From: Niastella yeongjuensis
Lineage (GTDB): Bacteria; Bacteroidota; Bacteroidia; Chitinophagales; Chitinophagaceae
Assembly (NCBI RefSeq): GCF_900110245.1
Contig: NZ_FOCZ01000002.1
Span: forward strand, 186,001 to 250,000
Direction: 5' to 3'
DNA length: 64,000 bases
The stretch's first letter is position 1. Every line of letters starts with the position of its first letter. The position numbers and the translations under genes are program-made. Shown piece by piece: positions 44,071-52,518 of the stretch. The notes below the pieces were generated by a model, which worked only from the letters and a program-made list of their open reading frames with translations, was not told the DNA's origin and searched no databases.

Positions 44071-44736
44071 ATGATAACGATATTTTTCAATTCGTACCTT
44101 ATTTTACTGGTCATTTGTTTTATTGTGGGTGTTATTTGTACCTGGCGTTTAAAATGGTCCCTCTCACCTGTAAAAATGCTCCCCTGGTTTGTACTGCTAA
44201 CATTTATTTCAGAAATGACAGCCCTGCAATGGATGATCAAATACCACAATAACCATTGTGTGTATAATGTTTACCAGGTGCTTCAGTTTGTGTTTTACAG
44301 TTTTGCGTTGTACCAATTGATCAAAAACAGGCAGATAAGGAAAGTATTGCTTTTTGTTTCAATTGGGTATCCGGTTTTTGCCATCATCAATCTTTTTGTA
44401 CGAGGCATTCATCTGTTTAATATCGTAAATTTTTATGGCGGGGCTGTTATGCTCGCTTTTTTCAGTGGCTATTTATTGAGTGAATTATTCAGAAAAACAG
44501 CTATAGACAACCCTTTTAGAATGCCCGCTTTCTGGACCGGCAGCAGCATATTAGTCCAGAACAGCTGTTTGATCCCCCTGGAACTGCCTGCTGCACTCTC
44601 CCTCACTTTTAGCCCCGGCGAAGTAAATATTTTGGTAGGAATGATCATGGTGGTAAATTTTATTTCTTATACCCTTTTTATCATAGGATTTATACACCTG
44701 TATAAAAACAGTAAGACTTCTACCCTGTATCGTTAA
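44071..44736 (+). CDS. Multi-pass membrane protein, second of a related pair
   Basis: 221 residues, again about six membrane segments. Aligns with the preceding protein by eye: NVYQVLQFVFYSF against NTFTTFEIIFYLY, IRKVLLFVSIGYPVFAIIN against IRKIILWVMTIYPVLVLIN, and RMPAFW against KEPAFW. This suggests an old tandem duplication. Its last codons lie 35 nt before the chosen start of the kinase. Function unknown. Confidence 0.82.
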   Translation: MITIFFNSYLILLVICFIVGVICTWRLKWSLSPVKMLPWFVLLTFISEMTALQWMIKYHNNHCVYNVYQVLQFVFYSFALYQLIKNRQIRKVLLFVSIGYPVFAIINLFVRGIHLFNIVNFYGGAVMLAFFSGYLLSELFRKTAIDNPFRMPAFWTGSSILVQNSCLIPLELPAALSLTFSPGEVNILVGMIMVVNFISYTLFIIGFIHLYKNSKTSTLYR

Positions 44737-44771
44737 ACTTTGTGCTAAATTGCTTGCCGCAACGTTTTAAT

Positions 44772-45563
44772 ATGACACCAGATATTTACATAGTAATAAT
44801 ATTTGGCGCTATACTGGCAGTATTGCTGGTAGGCTTTATTGTTACCACTCTTTTTCTGTACCAACGAAGACAACACCGGCAGGAGTCGGAGATAATCCGC
44901 ATGAAAGAAGAATATGAACGGGAAACGCTGAAGTCGCAACTGGAGATACAGGAAGAAACCTTTAAGAACATTGGTCAGGAATTGCACGACAATATCGGTC
45001 AAATGTTATCGGTGGTAAAACTTTCCCTGGCGGTATTGCCTATGGACAAAGAGCATGAGGCATATGAACCCATTCAAGGCACCCGGCAGGTATTGAATAA
45101 AGCTATGATTGATTTGGCCAATCTTACCAAGAGCCTTCATACCGATCGTATAGCGCAAATAGGCTTAGCGGAATCCATACACTTTGAATTGGAAAATATA
45201 AACCGCACCGGTTTGCTGGATATTGAATTCTCGAACGCTGGTATTGAACAAAGCTTCGATGATCAAAAGGGTATAGTGTTATTCAGGATATTCCAGGAAA
45301 ACCTCAACAATATCTTAAAGCACTCAAAGGCCCAAAAAATTCAGGTGGGTTTAACCTATCTCGAAGATAAATTCATAATGAAAATAATAGATGACGGGGT
45401 GGGTTTCAATGTGGCAGAAAAGAAAAATTCCACGTCCTCTGCGGCTGGTGTTGGATTAAAGAGTATTTTCAACCGGGCAAAACTTATTGGTGCTGATATA
45501 GACATGCAAAGTGAACCTGGCAAAGGCACTATTGTTACCATTCAGTTGCCCATACCTCATTAA
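44772..45563 (+). CDS. Sensor histidine kinase (HisKA_3 / NarX-DegS type), no separate sensor domain
   Basis: 263 residues from the ATG at 44772 (MTPDIYIVIIFGAILAVLLV); a GTG at 44742 would add ten residues. One membrane segment (about 8-30), a basic/coiled-coil linker, then the dimerisation/phosphoacceptor region with His72 (NIGQELHDNIGQMLSVVKLS) and an ATPase domain with N-box FRIFQENLNNILKHSKA, DDGVGF and GVGLKSIFNRAKLIGA. No PAS or periplasmic domain. The two upstream membrane proteins may supply the input. Response regulator follows after 21 nt. Confidence 0.93.
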   Translation: MTPDIYIVIIFGAILAVLLVGFIVTTLFLYQRRQHRQESEIIRMKEEYERETLKSQLEIQEETFKNIGQELHDNIGQMLSVVKLSLAVLPMDKEHEAYEPIQGTRQVLNKAMIDLANLTKSLHTDRIAQIGLAESIHFELENINRTGLLDIEFSNAGIEQSFDDQKGIVLFRIFQENLNNILKHSKAQKIQVGLTYLEDKFIMKIIDDGVGFNVAEKKNSTSSAAGVGLKSIFNRAKLIGADIDMQSEPGKGTIVTIQLPIPH

Positions 45564-45584
45564 ATAAGTGAATGCGCGAACATA

Positions 45585-46241
45585 ATGACTGTTAACAAAA
45601 ATATACAGGTAGCTGTTGCCGATGACCACACTTTGTTGCGGAATGCACTGGCGCGGTTGATCAACTCATTCGAGAATTATAAAGTGTTGTTTGAAGCCAG
45701 CAATGGACAGGAGGTTAAGGAAAAGCTTAAAAATCATATTATACCTGACATTATTTTACTTGATGTAAATATGCCGGATATAGATGGGTATGAAACGGCT
45801 AAATGGATATACAAGAATTTTCCGCAGGTAAAGATCCTGGCACTTTCTATGTTCAGCGATGAAAATATAATTATTCGCATGCTGCGCCTGGGCGCCAAAG
45901 GATATATCATGAAGAATGCAGAACCGGAGGAGTTAAAACTGGCGTTAGATTCGGTGCTGCATAAAGACTTCTATCTTTCTGAGCTGATATCAGGTAAGAT
46001 CATCAGCGGGTTGCACAAGGACATGGATAAACCACAGGAACCCATTCACCTTACTGAAAAGGAAAAAGAATTCCTGAAATGGGTTTGTACCGAGTTGACC
46101 TATAAGGATATTGCCGGCAAAATGTTTGTTAGCCCCCGTACGGTAGATGATTACCGTAACTCCCTGTTTGAGAAGCTGGGTGTTAAAACCCGTGTAGGAT
46201 TGGTTATCTATGCCATCAAACACAGCATGGTAGAGATATAG
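45585..46241 (+). CDS. NarL/FixJ family response regulator
   Basis: 218 residues. Receiver domain with acidic pair D13/D14 (VADDHTLL), phospho-acceptor D60 (ILLDVNMPDIDGYE) and conserved Lys in GAKGYIMKNAEP; LuxR-type helix-turn-helix at the C-terminus (LTEKEKEFLKWVCTELTYKD; SPRTVDDYRNSLFEKLGVKT). Partner of the adjacent kinase. Ends in a strong terminator. Targets unknown. Confidence 0.95.
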   Translation: MTVNKNIQVAVADDHTLLRNALARLINSFENYKVLFEASNGQEVKEKLKNHIIPDIILLDVNMPDIDGYETAKWIYKNFPQVKILALSMFSDENIIIRMLRLGAKGYIMKNAEPEELKLALDSVLHKDFYLSELISGKIISGLHKDMDKPQEPIHLTEKEKEFLKWVCTELTYKDIAGKMFVSPRTVDDYRNSLFEKLGVKTRVGLVIYAIKHSMVEI

Positions 46242-46268
46242 ATCATTCTTTTAATTTATTATAACAAC

Positions 46269-46304
46269 AAAAAAGCCCTCCCGATGCATCGGGAGGGCTT
46301 TTTA
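46269..46304. terminator. Bidirectional terminator after the response regulator and carB
   Basis: A 24-bp perfect palindrome (46275-46298; half-site GCCCTCCCGATG) flanked by an A-run and a T-run between convergent genes. Confidence 0.9.
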
Positions 46305-46321
46305 TATAGTGTTACAATGAA

Positions 46322-49144
46322 CTACTTGCTTAAGTACATACTTCTGTCTTTGTATAATTGGCGGAAGTATGGATCGCGCAGGTCTTTTATGAAGCGGATG
46401 GCTTCACCTGTGCTTTTCATTTCAGGTCCCAGCTCTTTGCTAACGCCAGGGAATTTTTCAAAGCTGAACACCGGCTCTTTGATCGCATAGCCTTTCAGGC
46501 GTTTTACGAACTTAAAGTCGCGTAGTTTATTGGCGCCCAACATGATCTTGGTAGCTACATTCAGGTAGGGGATCTGGTAGGCTTTGGCAATAAACGGTGT
46601 GGTACGCGACGCGCGCGGGTTGGCTTCAATCACATGCACTTTACCATCTTTAATGGCGAACTGAATGTTGATAAGACCTTTGATGTTTAATTTGAACGCA
46701 ATTTTGCGGGCGTATTCTTCCATGGTTTCCACCACCAGCGGGCTCAGGTTGAACTGAGGCAATACGGCGTTGCTGTCGCCGCTATGGATGCCAGCGGGTT
46801 CAATGTGTTCCATTACACCCATTATGTGTACGCTTTCTCCGTCGCAAATGGCATCGATTTCAGCTTCCTGGCAACGATCGAGGAAGTGGTCGATAAGGAT
46901 CTTGTTGCCGGGGATATGTTTCAGCAGACTAACTACTGCTTTTTCTACTTCTTCATCGTTGATTACGATACGCATGCGCTGGCCGCCTAATACATAGCTG
47001 GGGCGAACCAATACAGGGTAACCTACTTTATTGGCTACTTCAACTGCTTCATCAACTGTATAGGCTGTTCCGTAATTGGGGTAGGGAATGCCCAGTTCTT
47101 TCAGCATATCGCTAAAGCGACCGCGATCTTCTGCGATGTCCATATTATCGAATGAAGTACCGATGATCTTAACGCCTTTCTTGGTTAAGCGTTCAGCCAG
47201 CTTCAGGGCTGTTTGTCCACCCAGCTGAACAATTACACCTTCTGGTTTTTCATGTTCGATCAACTCCCACAGATGCTCCCAGAATACGGGTTCAAAGTAC
47301 AGTTTATCGGCCATGTCGAAGTCGGTAGAGACTGTTTCGGGGTTACAGTTCATCATGATGGCTTCGTAACCGCACTCTTTCAGAGCCAGCAAACCGTGTA
47401 CGCAGCAGTAATCGAATTCAATACCCTGACCTATGCGGTTGGGGCCCGAACCGAGAACGATCACTTTTTTGCGATCACTGGCTTTGCTTTCACTAATATT
47501 ACCTGATTCGAAAGTAGAGTAGAAGTAAGGTGTTTTGGCTTCAAACTCGGCGCTGCAGGTGTCCACCATTTTATAAACGCGGGTAATGCCTGCTGCTTTC
47601 CGTTTTTCGTATACTTCATCATCCGTACCATCCTGCATGATCTTGCAGATCTGCTCATCGCTAAAGCCCATGAATTTGGCTTCTTTCAGCAGTTCAACAG
47701 GCAGGGTGGCCATTTTGTATTTCTCGATCTCTTTTTCCAGGTCAACGATCTTTTTGATCTCGTTGATAAACCAGCGGTCGATGAGAGTGGCTTTAGCAAT
47801 GGTACTAACTGACACACCATCCATGAGGGCATCCTTAATGCGGAAGATGCGATCCCATTTTGGGGTCTTGATGTATTCGATCAGTTCCTCAGCGTGCATC
47901 TGGCTTTTTCCGTAGTAACCCAGTCCAACCGCGTTGTTCTCAAGGCTCTGACAGGCTTTTTGAATGGCTTCTGTAAAGCTTCTGCCGATAGACATTACTT
48001 CACCTACCGATTTCATTTGCAGACCGAGTGTATCGTTGGCGCCTTTGAATTTATCGAAGTTCCAGCGAGGCATTTTCACGATCACATAATCCAGTGCAGG
48101 CTCAAAGTAAGCTGAAGTGGTTTTGGTGATCTGATTTTTCAGTTCGTCGAGCGTATAGCCGATAGCGAGTTTAGCCGCTATTTTAGCAATAGGATACCCC
48201 GTTGCTTTAGAAGCCAGGGCCGATGACCGGCTTACGCGCGGATTTATTTCAACGGAGATCAGTTGTTCTGTTACAGGATCCAGGGCAAACTGCACATTAC
48301 AACCGCCAGCGAAATTGCCGAGGCTGCGCATCATGAGGATGGCTTTGTTACGCATGTCCTGGAAAGCGGTATCGCTTAAGGTCATGGCCGGGGCAACGGT
48401 AATGGAGTCGCCGGTGTGAACACCCATTGGGTCAAGGTTCTCTACGGTACAAATGATGGCTACGTTGTCATTTTTGTCGCGCAGCAGTTCCAGTTCGTAT
48501 TCTTTCCAACCCAATACGGCTTTTTCAACCAGCACCTCATGTATAGGAGATGCTTTCAACCCTCTGTCGAGGGCTGCTTCCAGTTCAGATTTGTCGTGAA
48601 CGAATCCGCCACCGGTTCCACCCAGGGTGAATGAAGGGCGAATTACAAGGGGGAATCCTATTTCCTGGGCAAATTCTTTTCCTTCCAGCAGGGAGTTAGC
48701 TACTCTTGAAGGAGCAACTGCTACCCCTATCTTTAACATCAGCTGGCGGAATTTTTCCCGGTCTTCAGCTGTGTCGATGGCGGCAATATCAACCCCGATC
48801 ATTCGAACGTTGTATTTTTCCCACACACCTAATTCTGCTGCCTCTTTAGCCAGGTTTAAGGCTGTTTGTCCGCCCATGGTCGGTAGCACCGCATCAATCT
48901 GGTTTTCTTCCAGAATTTGCTCAATGCTTTCTACCGTCAGTGGCAACAGGTAAACCTTATCGGCCATCATAGGATCGGTCATGATGGTAGCAGGGTTACT
49001 GTTGATGAGTATTACTTTAATTCCTTCTTCCCTGATACTACGGGCTGCCTGTGAACCGGAATAATCAAATTCACAAGCCTGGCCGATAATAATGGGACCT
49101 GAACCGATAATTAGTACTGACTTGATAGAAGTGTCTTTTGGCAT
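46322..49144 (-). CDS. carB: Carbamoyl-phosphate synthase large subunit without C-terminal MGS domain
   Basis: 940 residues against about 1070 in Escherichia coli. Two ATP-grasp halves (first around VLIIGSGPIIIGQACEFDYS; second starting KKVIVLGSGPNRIGQGIEFD) and the allosteric-free ending DLRDPYFRQLYKDRSMYLSK. It makes carbamoyl phosphate for arginine and pyrimidine synthesis from bicarbonate, ATP and ammonia from CarA. The missing part is the MGS domain where UMP and ornithine bind in enterobacteria; the open frame ends normally just after the second ATP-grasp region, so this looks natural rather than broken. A -7 type box TACTTTTG (minus, 49246-49253) suggests a leader of about 95 nt. Confidence 0.95.
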   Translation of the reverse strand: MPKDTSIKSVLIIGSGPIIIGQACEFDYSGSQAARSIREEGIKVILINSNPATIMTDPMMADKVYLLPLTVESIEQILEENQIDAVLPTMGGQTALNLAKEAAELGVWEKYNVRMIGVDIAAIDTAEDREKFRQLMLKIGVAVAPSRVANSLLEGKEFAQEIGFPLVIRPSFTLGGTGGGFVHDKSELEAALDRGLKASPIHEVLVEKAVLGWKEYELELLRDKNDNVAIICTVENLDPMGVHTGDSITVAPAMTLSDTAFQDMRNKAILMMRSLGNFAGGCNVQFALDPVTEQLISVEINPRVSRSSALASKATGYPIAKIAAKLAIGYTLDELKNQITKTTSAYFEPALDYVIVKMPRWNFDKFKGANDTLGLQMKSVGEVMSIGRSFTEAIQKACQSLENNAVGLGYYGKSQMHAEELIEYIKTPKWDRIFRIKDALMDGVSVSTIAKATLIDRWFINEIKKIVDLEKEIEKYKMATLPVELLKEAKFMGFSDEQICKIMQDGTDDEVYEKRKAAGITRVYKMVDTCSAEFEAKTPYFYSTFESGNISESKASDRKKVIVLGSGPNRIGQGIEFDYCCVHGLLALKECGYEAIMMNCNPETVSTDFDMADKLYFEPVFWEHLWELIEHEKPEGVIVQLGGQTALKLAERLTKKGVKIIGTSFDNMDIAEDRGRFSDMLKELGIPYPNYGTAYTVDEAVEVANKVGYPVLVRPSYVLGGQRMRIVINDEEVEKAVVSLLKHIPGNKILIDHFLDRCQEAEIDAICDGESVHIMGVMEHIEPAGIHSGDSNAVLPQFNLSPLVVETMEEYARKIAFKLNIKGLINIQFAIKDGKVHVIEANPRASRTTPFIAKAYQIPYLNVATKIMLGANKLRDFKFVKRLKGYAIKEPVFSFEKFPGVSKELGPEMKSTGEAIRFIKDLRDPYFRQLYKDRSMYLSK

Positions 49145-49486
49145 TTTGAGTAAAGAGCGATTTTTTTAATTAAACCTTGGTTGAACCTTTATCTGGCGCC
49201 TTTCCTGCACACTTTTTTGTGGCCATATTGGCGGGATAAATTGCGCAAAAGTAAGGCAGCGAGGGGAATTTTGTCGATTAATTTTTTGTCTGAACCAGGA
49301 TGCGTGAGATTTATGGGATGCCGGGATGTCGATGTAACAAAGTCTGAACCGTGGAATATCTTCTTTTCCAGGGGAATATCTTCTTTGTCGTTTATCTCAG
49401 GCAGCTTACGAATTACAGTACAGGCAATAAAAAAAGCCTTTACCATCCGGCAAAGGCTTTGAATTGCTGGCTGAAAATATGATAAA
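49145..49486. other. Leader/promoter region of carB
   Basis: 342 nt. Contains the -7-type box at 49246-49253 (minus) and a 14-bp direct repeat GGAATATCTTCTTT (49353-49366 and 49373-49386, 20-bp period) upstream of it, which could be a protein-binding site. Ends with the terminator of the small gene at 49487. An 85-codon minus-strand frame here is not convincing. Confidence 0.5.
49429..49461 (-). terminator. Terminator of the 71-residue gene
   Basis: AAAGCCTTT (49433-49441) / AAAGGCTTT (49452-49460) stem with 10-nt loop, followed on the minus strand by TTTTTT. Confidence 0.8.
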
Positions 49487-49702
49487 TCAGTTGTTGTGAA
49501 AAGCGGCTAATTCGATATCATCGAGCGCAACGCCACCACCCCGTACCAGTTTTTTCTCTTCGGCTATTTGACGTTTTTCGTCAAAACGACTTCTGATACG
49601 GAATACCCATTTCTGTTTAGCTTCATTTCCACGAAAGATACCTACTATCGTTCCAACCGACAGCGCCAATACTAGTATCATCCTATTCCTTAGCGTTTTC
49701 AT
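49487..49702 (-). CDS. Small hypothetical protein with N-terminal membrane segment
   Basis: 71 residues: MKTLRNRMILVLALSVGTIV begins a single hydrophobic segment, then a basic and charged tail (KWVFRIRSRFDEKRQIAEEK) and an acidic C-terminus. The ATG start and a dedicated terminator 26 nt after the stop support a real gene. No family recognised. Confidence 0.65.
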   Translation of the reverse strand: MKTLRNRMILVLALSVGTIVGIFRGNEAKQKWVFRIRSRFDEKRQIAEEKKLVRGGGVALDDIELAAFHNN

Positions 49703-49914
49703 AAACCGAGTTTGTAAAATTTTTCTAGACTATACTTATTATTATTTAAGACAACTTATATACGCCAAAAGCTGTTCCAATGTTTATAAAAATCATACCA
49801 CTATGTGGGTATTTTTTTAAAATTAACAGTTCAAAACCTTTAGCAGTTCTATTTCTGTTTTATTCTGATTTAACCGGGCAGGTAACCCGCCTTAATGTTT
49901 TTTTAATATTGGCT

Positions 49915-49945
49915 TTTGTTCACTATTTCCAACCACTTAGTTTTG
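49915..49945 (+). promoter_or_regulatory. Bacteroidota-type promoter of the M23 peptidase gene
   Basis: TTTG (49915-49918), 19 nt, TAGTTTTG (49938-49945): the same sequence and spacing as the TetR promoter. Expected start about 12 nt before the ATG at 49964, so the leader is very short. Confidence 0.65.
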
Positions 49946-49963
49946 CAACCATATTAATCACCC

Positions 49964-51667
49964 ATGAGGATACTCACACTATTTTTATTATTGAACAGCT
50001 CTGCGCTGGTTGCTCAAATTTTTCCACCTACTAGCTATCCGCAGGGTTATTTCCGCGACCCGCTTGAAATACCCATTCGCCTTGCAGGCAACTTTGGCGA
50101 ATTGCGGCCGAACCACTATCACATGGGCCTTGACATAAAAACAAATGCTCGTGAAAACCTGCCCGTATATGTGGCGGCAGACGGTTACATCAGCCGCATC
50201 AAGATAGAACCCTATGGGTTTGGCCGGGCCATTTACATCACACACCCCAATGGTTTTACTACGGTATATGCCCACCTGAATGCATTTAATCCCACTTTGG
50301 AAAAATGGGTAAAAGACCAGCAATATCAACAGCAATCGTGGAAGGTTTTTCTCGAATTAACACCCGATCTGTTTCCGGTAAAAAAAGGCGATTTCCTGGC
50401 CAATAGTGGCAATACCGGCGGCTCGCAGGCGCCGCACCTGCATTTTGAGGTGAGGCGCTCAGACGGCGACGTGAATGTGAACCCTTTTTTGTTCGGATTT
50501 CAGATCCCGGATAACGTCCCCCCTCAGTTGCAACGGCTGGCAATATACGACAGGACACGTAGCGTATATGAGCAATCGCCCCGATTATTCCCGGTAAAGG
50601 CCTATTCCGGTTCAACTTATATCTCTACGCCCTCGGTGATCACCGTTTCTTCCCCCCTCATAAGTTTTGCCATTGGGGCTTATGATACCCAAACCGGTTC
50701 CACCAACCATAATGGGATCTATGAATCTACTCTTACGATTGATGACCAGCCGGTTGTTGCTTTTAGAATGGATAATATCAGTTACAACGATACCCGCGAT
50801 CTGAATGCACACATTGATTATAAGAACAAAGCCCAGGGCGGACCTTTTTTACAGCATTTGTCGGAATTGCCCGGTTATACGAATGCTATCTATAAATGCA
50901 AGAATGGCAATGGAGCCATCGACGTGAGCGATGGGGTTGTTCATACGGTTTCCATTCAGGTAAAAGACGCCAGTGGAAATATCAGTACGCTTGGATGCAA
51001 AGTGCGGTTTATAAAAGGCAGCCAGGCGCCGGCACCGGCTGGCAAACCCTTTTATCCTCAAATGATGGATGGTCTGGAAAACCCCGAATGTGAATTTTTC
51101 CTTGGTGAGCGCTGTTTATACGATTCGGTACACATACGTTATATTAAATCGGCCAACTCAAATGCGCATGTGGTGTCGTCTATACATACCATTGGGGCTG
51201 CGTATATTCCCATCCGGGACTCCATGCTTGTTCGCATTCAGCCTGTGCGAACGCTAACCGATGCCGAAAGATCACGGACTGTAATGCAGTGGTTTGCCGG
51301 TACTAAAAGTGAAGTGCAAAAAGTGCAATGGCAGGGAAACTGGGCATCGGCCCGGTTCCGCGATATGGGAAGTTTTCAGCTGGTACTTGATATTGAGCCC
51401 CCGGCAATAGCACCGGTTGGTTTTGCAAATGGAGCAGACCTAAGTAAGGCCGCCCGCCTGACTTTTAAAGTAACTGATAATTTGGAAGAGATAAAAAATG
51501 TAAAAACTGAACTGGATGGTAAATGGCTGCGGTTTAGCAATGACAAGGGGGAGATCTTTATTTACCAGTTTGATGAAAAGTGTATGGCCGGCCAGCATGA
51601 GTTGAAGATCCGTGCAGAAGATGAGGCCGGGAATGTAACCGCGAAAACGTATAATTTTACCCGCTAA
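49964..51667 (+). CDS. M23 family metallopeptidase (LytM-like)
   Basis: 567 residues with a signal peptide (MRILTLFLLLNSSALVAQ). The LytM domain near the N-terminus carries H53-x3-D57 (HYHMGLD), GYISRIKIEPYGFGRAIYIT, VYAHLNAF and H158-x-H160 (APHLHFE), the full zinc site. The remaining 400 residues are Ig-like or beta-sandwich repeats (SFAIGAYDTQTGSTNHNGIY; HTVSIQVKDASGNISTLGCK; AARLTFKVTDNLEEIKNVKT), unusual in being downstream of the peptidase domain. Expected to cleave peptidoglycan cross-links in the periplasm or act outside the cell. Bcp follows by 13 nt. Confidence 0.92.
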   Translation: MRILTLFLLLNSSALVAQIFPPTSYPQGYFRDPLEIPIRLAGNFGELRPNHYHMGLDIKTNARENLPVYVAADGYISRIKIEPYGFGRAIYITHPNGFTTVYAHLNAFNPTLEKWVKDQQYQQQSWKVFLELTPDLFPVKKGDFLANSGNTGGSQAPHLHFEVRRSDGDVNVNPFLFGFQIPDNVPPQLQRLAIYDRTRSVYEQSPRLFPVKAYSGSTYISTPSVITVSSPLISFAIGAYDTQTGSTNHNGIYESTLTIDDQPVVAFRMDNISYNDTRDLNAHIDYKNKAQGGPFLQHLSELPGYTNAIYKCKNGNGAIDVSDGVVHTVSIQVKDASGNISTLGCKVRFIKGSQAPAPAGKPFYPQMMDGLENPECEFFLGERCLYDSVHIRYIKSANSNAHVVSSIHTIGAAYIPIRDSMLVRIQPVRTLTDAERSRTVMQWFAGTKSEVQKVQWQGNWASARFRDMGSFQLVLDIEPPAIAPVGFANGADLSKAARLTFKVTDNLEEIKNVKTELDGKWLRFSNDKGEIFIYQFDEKCMAGQHELKIRAEDEAGNVTAKTYNFTR

Positions 51668-51680
51668 TTTTCAAATTAAT

Positions 51681-52142
51681 ATGATCACTCTACAAGAAGG
51701 CGATAAAGCTCCGGCGTTTAGCGGAAAAGACCAGAACGGAAAAAAAATAACGCTCAGCGAGTTCAAGGGCAAAAAAGTGGTGCTGTACTTTTATCCGGAA
51801 GATGACACCCCAACCTGTACGATACAAGCTTGTAATTTGCGCGATAATTTTGCCTTGTTGAAGAAACATGGCTTTGAGGTGATTGGGGTTAGTCCGAATG
51901 ATGAAAAGAGCCATAAGAAGTTTGAGGCCAAATTCAATCTGCCGTTTACTTTACTGGCCGATCCTGATCATACTGTAATAAATAAGTATGGCGTGTGGGG
52001 CGAAAAGCAAATGTTTGGTAATAAATATATGGGCGTTCACCGCACCACATTTGTGATCAATGAAAAGGGAGTGATCAGCAAAATATTCCTGCGCCCCAAG
52101 AATAAACAGCATGCTGAGGAGATTGTAGCGGCAGAGAAATAA
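51681..52142 (+). CDS. bcp: Thioredoxin-dependent thiol peroxidase (BCP/PrxQ)
   Basis: 153 residues. Peroxidatic Cys46 and resolving Cys51 in DDTPTCTIQACNLRDNF, the five-residue spacing typical of BCP. Thioredoxin fold marks YFYPEDDTP and GVHRTTFVINEKGVISKIFL. Reduces alkyl and hydrogen peroxides using thioredoxin. Short gap (13 nt) after the M23 peptidase gene. Confidence 0.96.
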   Translation: MITLQEGDKAPAFSGKDQNGKKITLSEFKGKKVVLYFYPEDDTPTCTIQACNLRDNFALLKKHGFEVIGVSPNDEKSHKKFEAKFNLPFTLLADPDHTVINKYGVWGEKQMFGNKYMGVHRTTFVINEKGVISKIFLRPKNKQHAEEIVAAEK

Positions 52143-52226
52143 CTTGATTGATGTCAATAAATTAAGCTATAGAAAAACTAATAATATTAGTATTAATGGG
52201 TATCTTTAGTATTCCATTTGTACTTT

Positions 52227-52508
52227 ATGCCAACTATAACCATTACCAAGCTCTATGATCTTGTTTCAGTTAAACTGGGCAAGGAAACTGCTGAAAATTT
52301 GACTACTTTTATTGAGGAAAAAATAAAAGGAGAAGTGGATACAAAAACTTCCATACTTGCTACAAAAGAAGACCTGGCCCGGGAAAGAGCAGACATTATA
52401 AAGGATGCCGCTAACAATAGAGCGGAAACGATAAAATGGATGTTTCTTTTTTGGATTGGTCAGATGGCGGCCATGTTTGGTTTGCTTATGCTTTTCCTAA
52501 AAAAATAG
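52227..52508 (+). CDS. Small coiled-coil protein with C-terminal membrane segment
   Basis: 93 residues from the ATG at 52227 (MPTITITKLYDLVSVKLGKE). A helical/coiled-coil middle rich in Lys/Glu/Ala (KEDLARERADIIKDAANNRA) leads to one C-terminal membrane segment (MFLFWIGQMAAMFGLLMLFL). The layout is that of the DUF1640/CCDC90-like small proteins found in many bacteria, some next to restriction or toxin loci; no partner of that kind is here. Function unknown. Confidence 0.7.
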   Translation: MPTITITKLYDLVSVKLGKETAENLTTFIEEKIKGEVDTKTSILATKEDLARERADIIKDAANNRAETIKWMFLFWIGQMAAMFGLLMLFLKK

Positions 52509-52518
52509 CGCCCCCCTA

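Noticed and set aside
49189-49446. 85-codon minus-strand frame between carB and the 71-residue gene
   Set aside because: It lies upstream of the carB start and covers the 20-bp direct repeat and the -7 box; composition is not protein-like.
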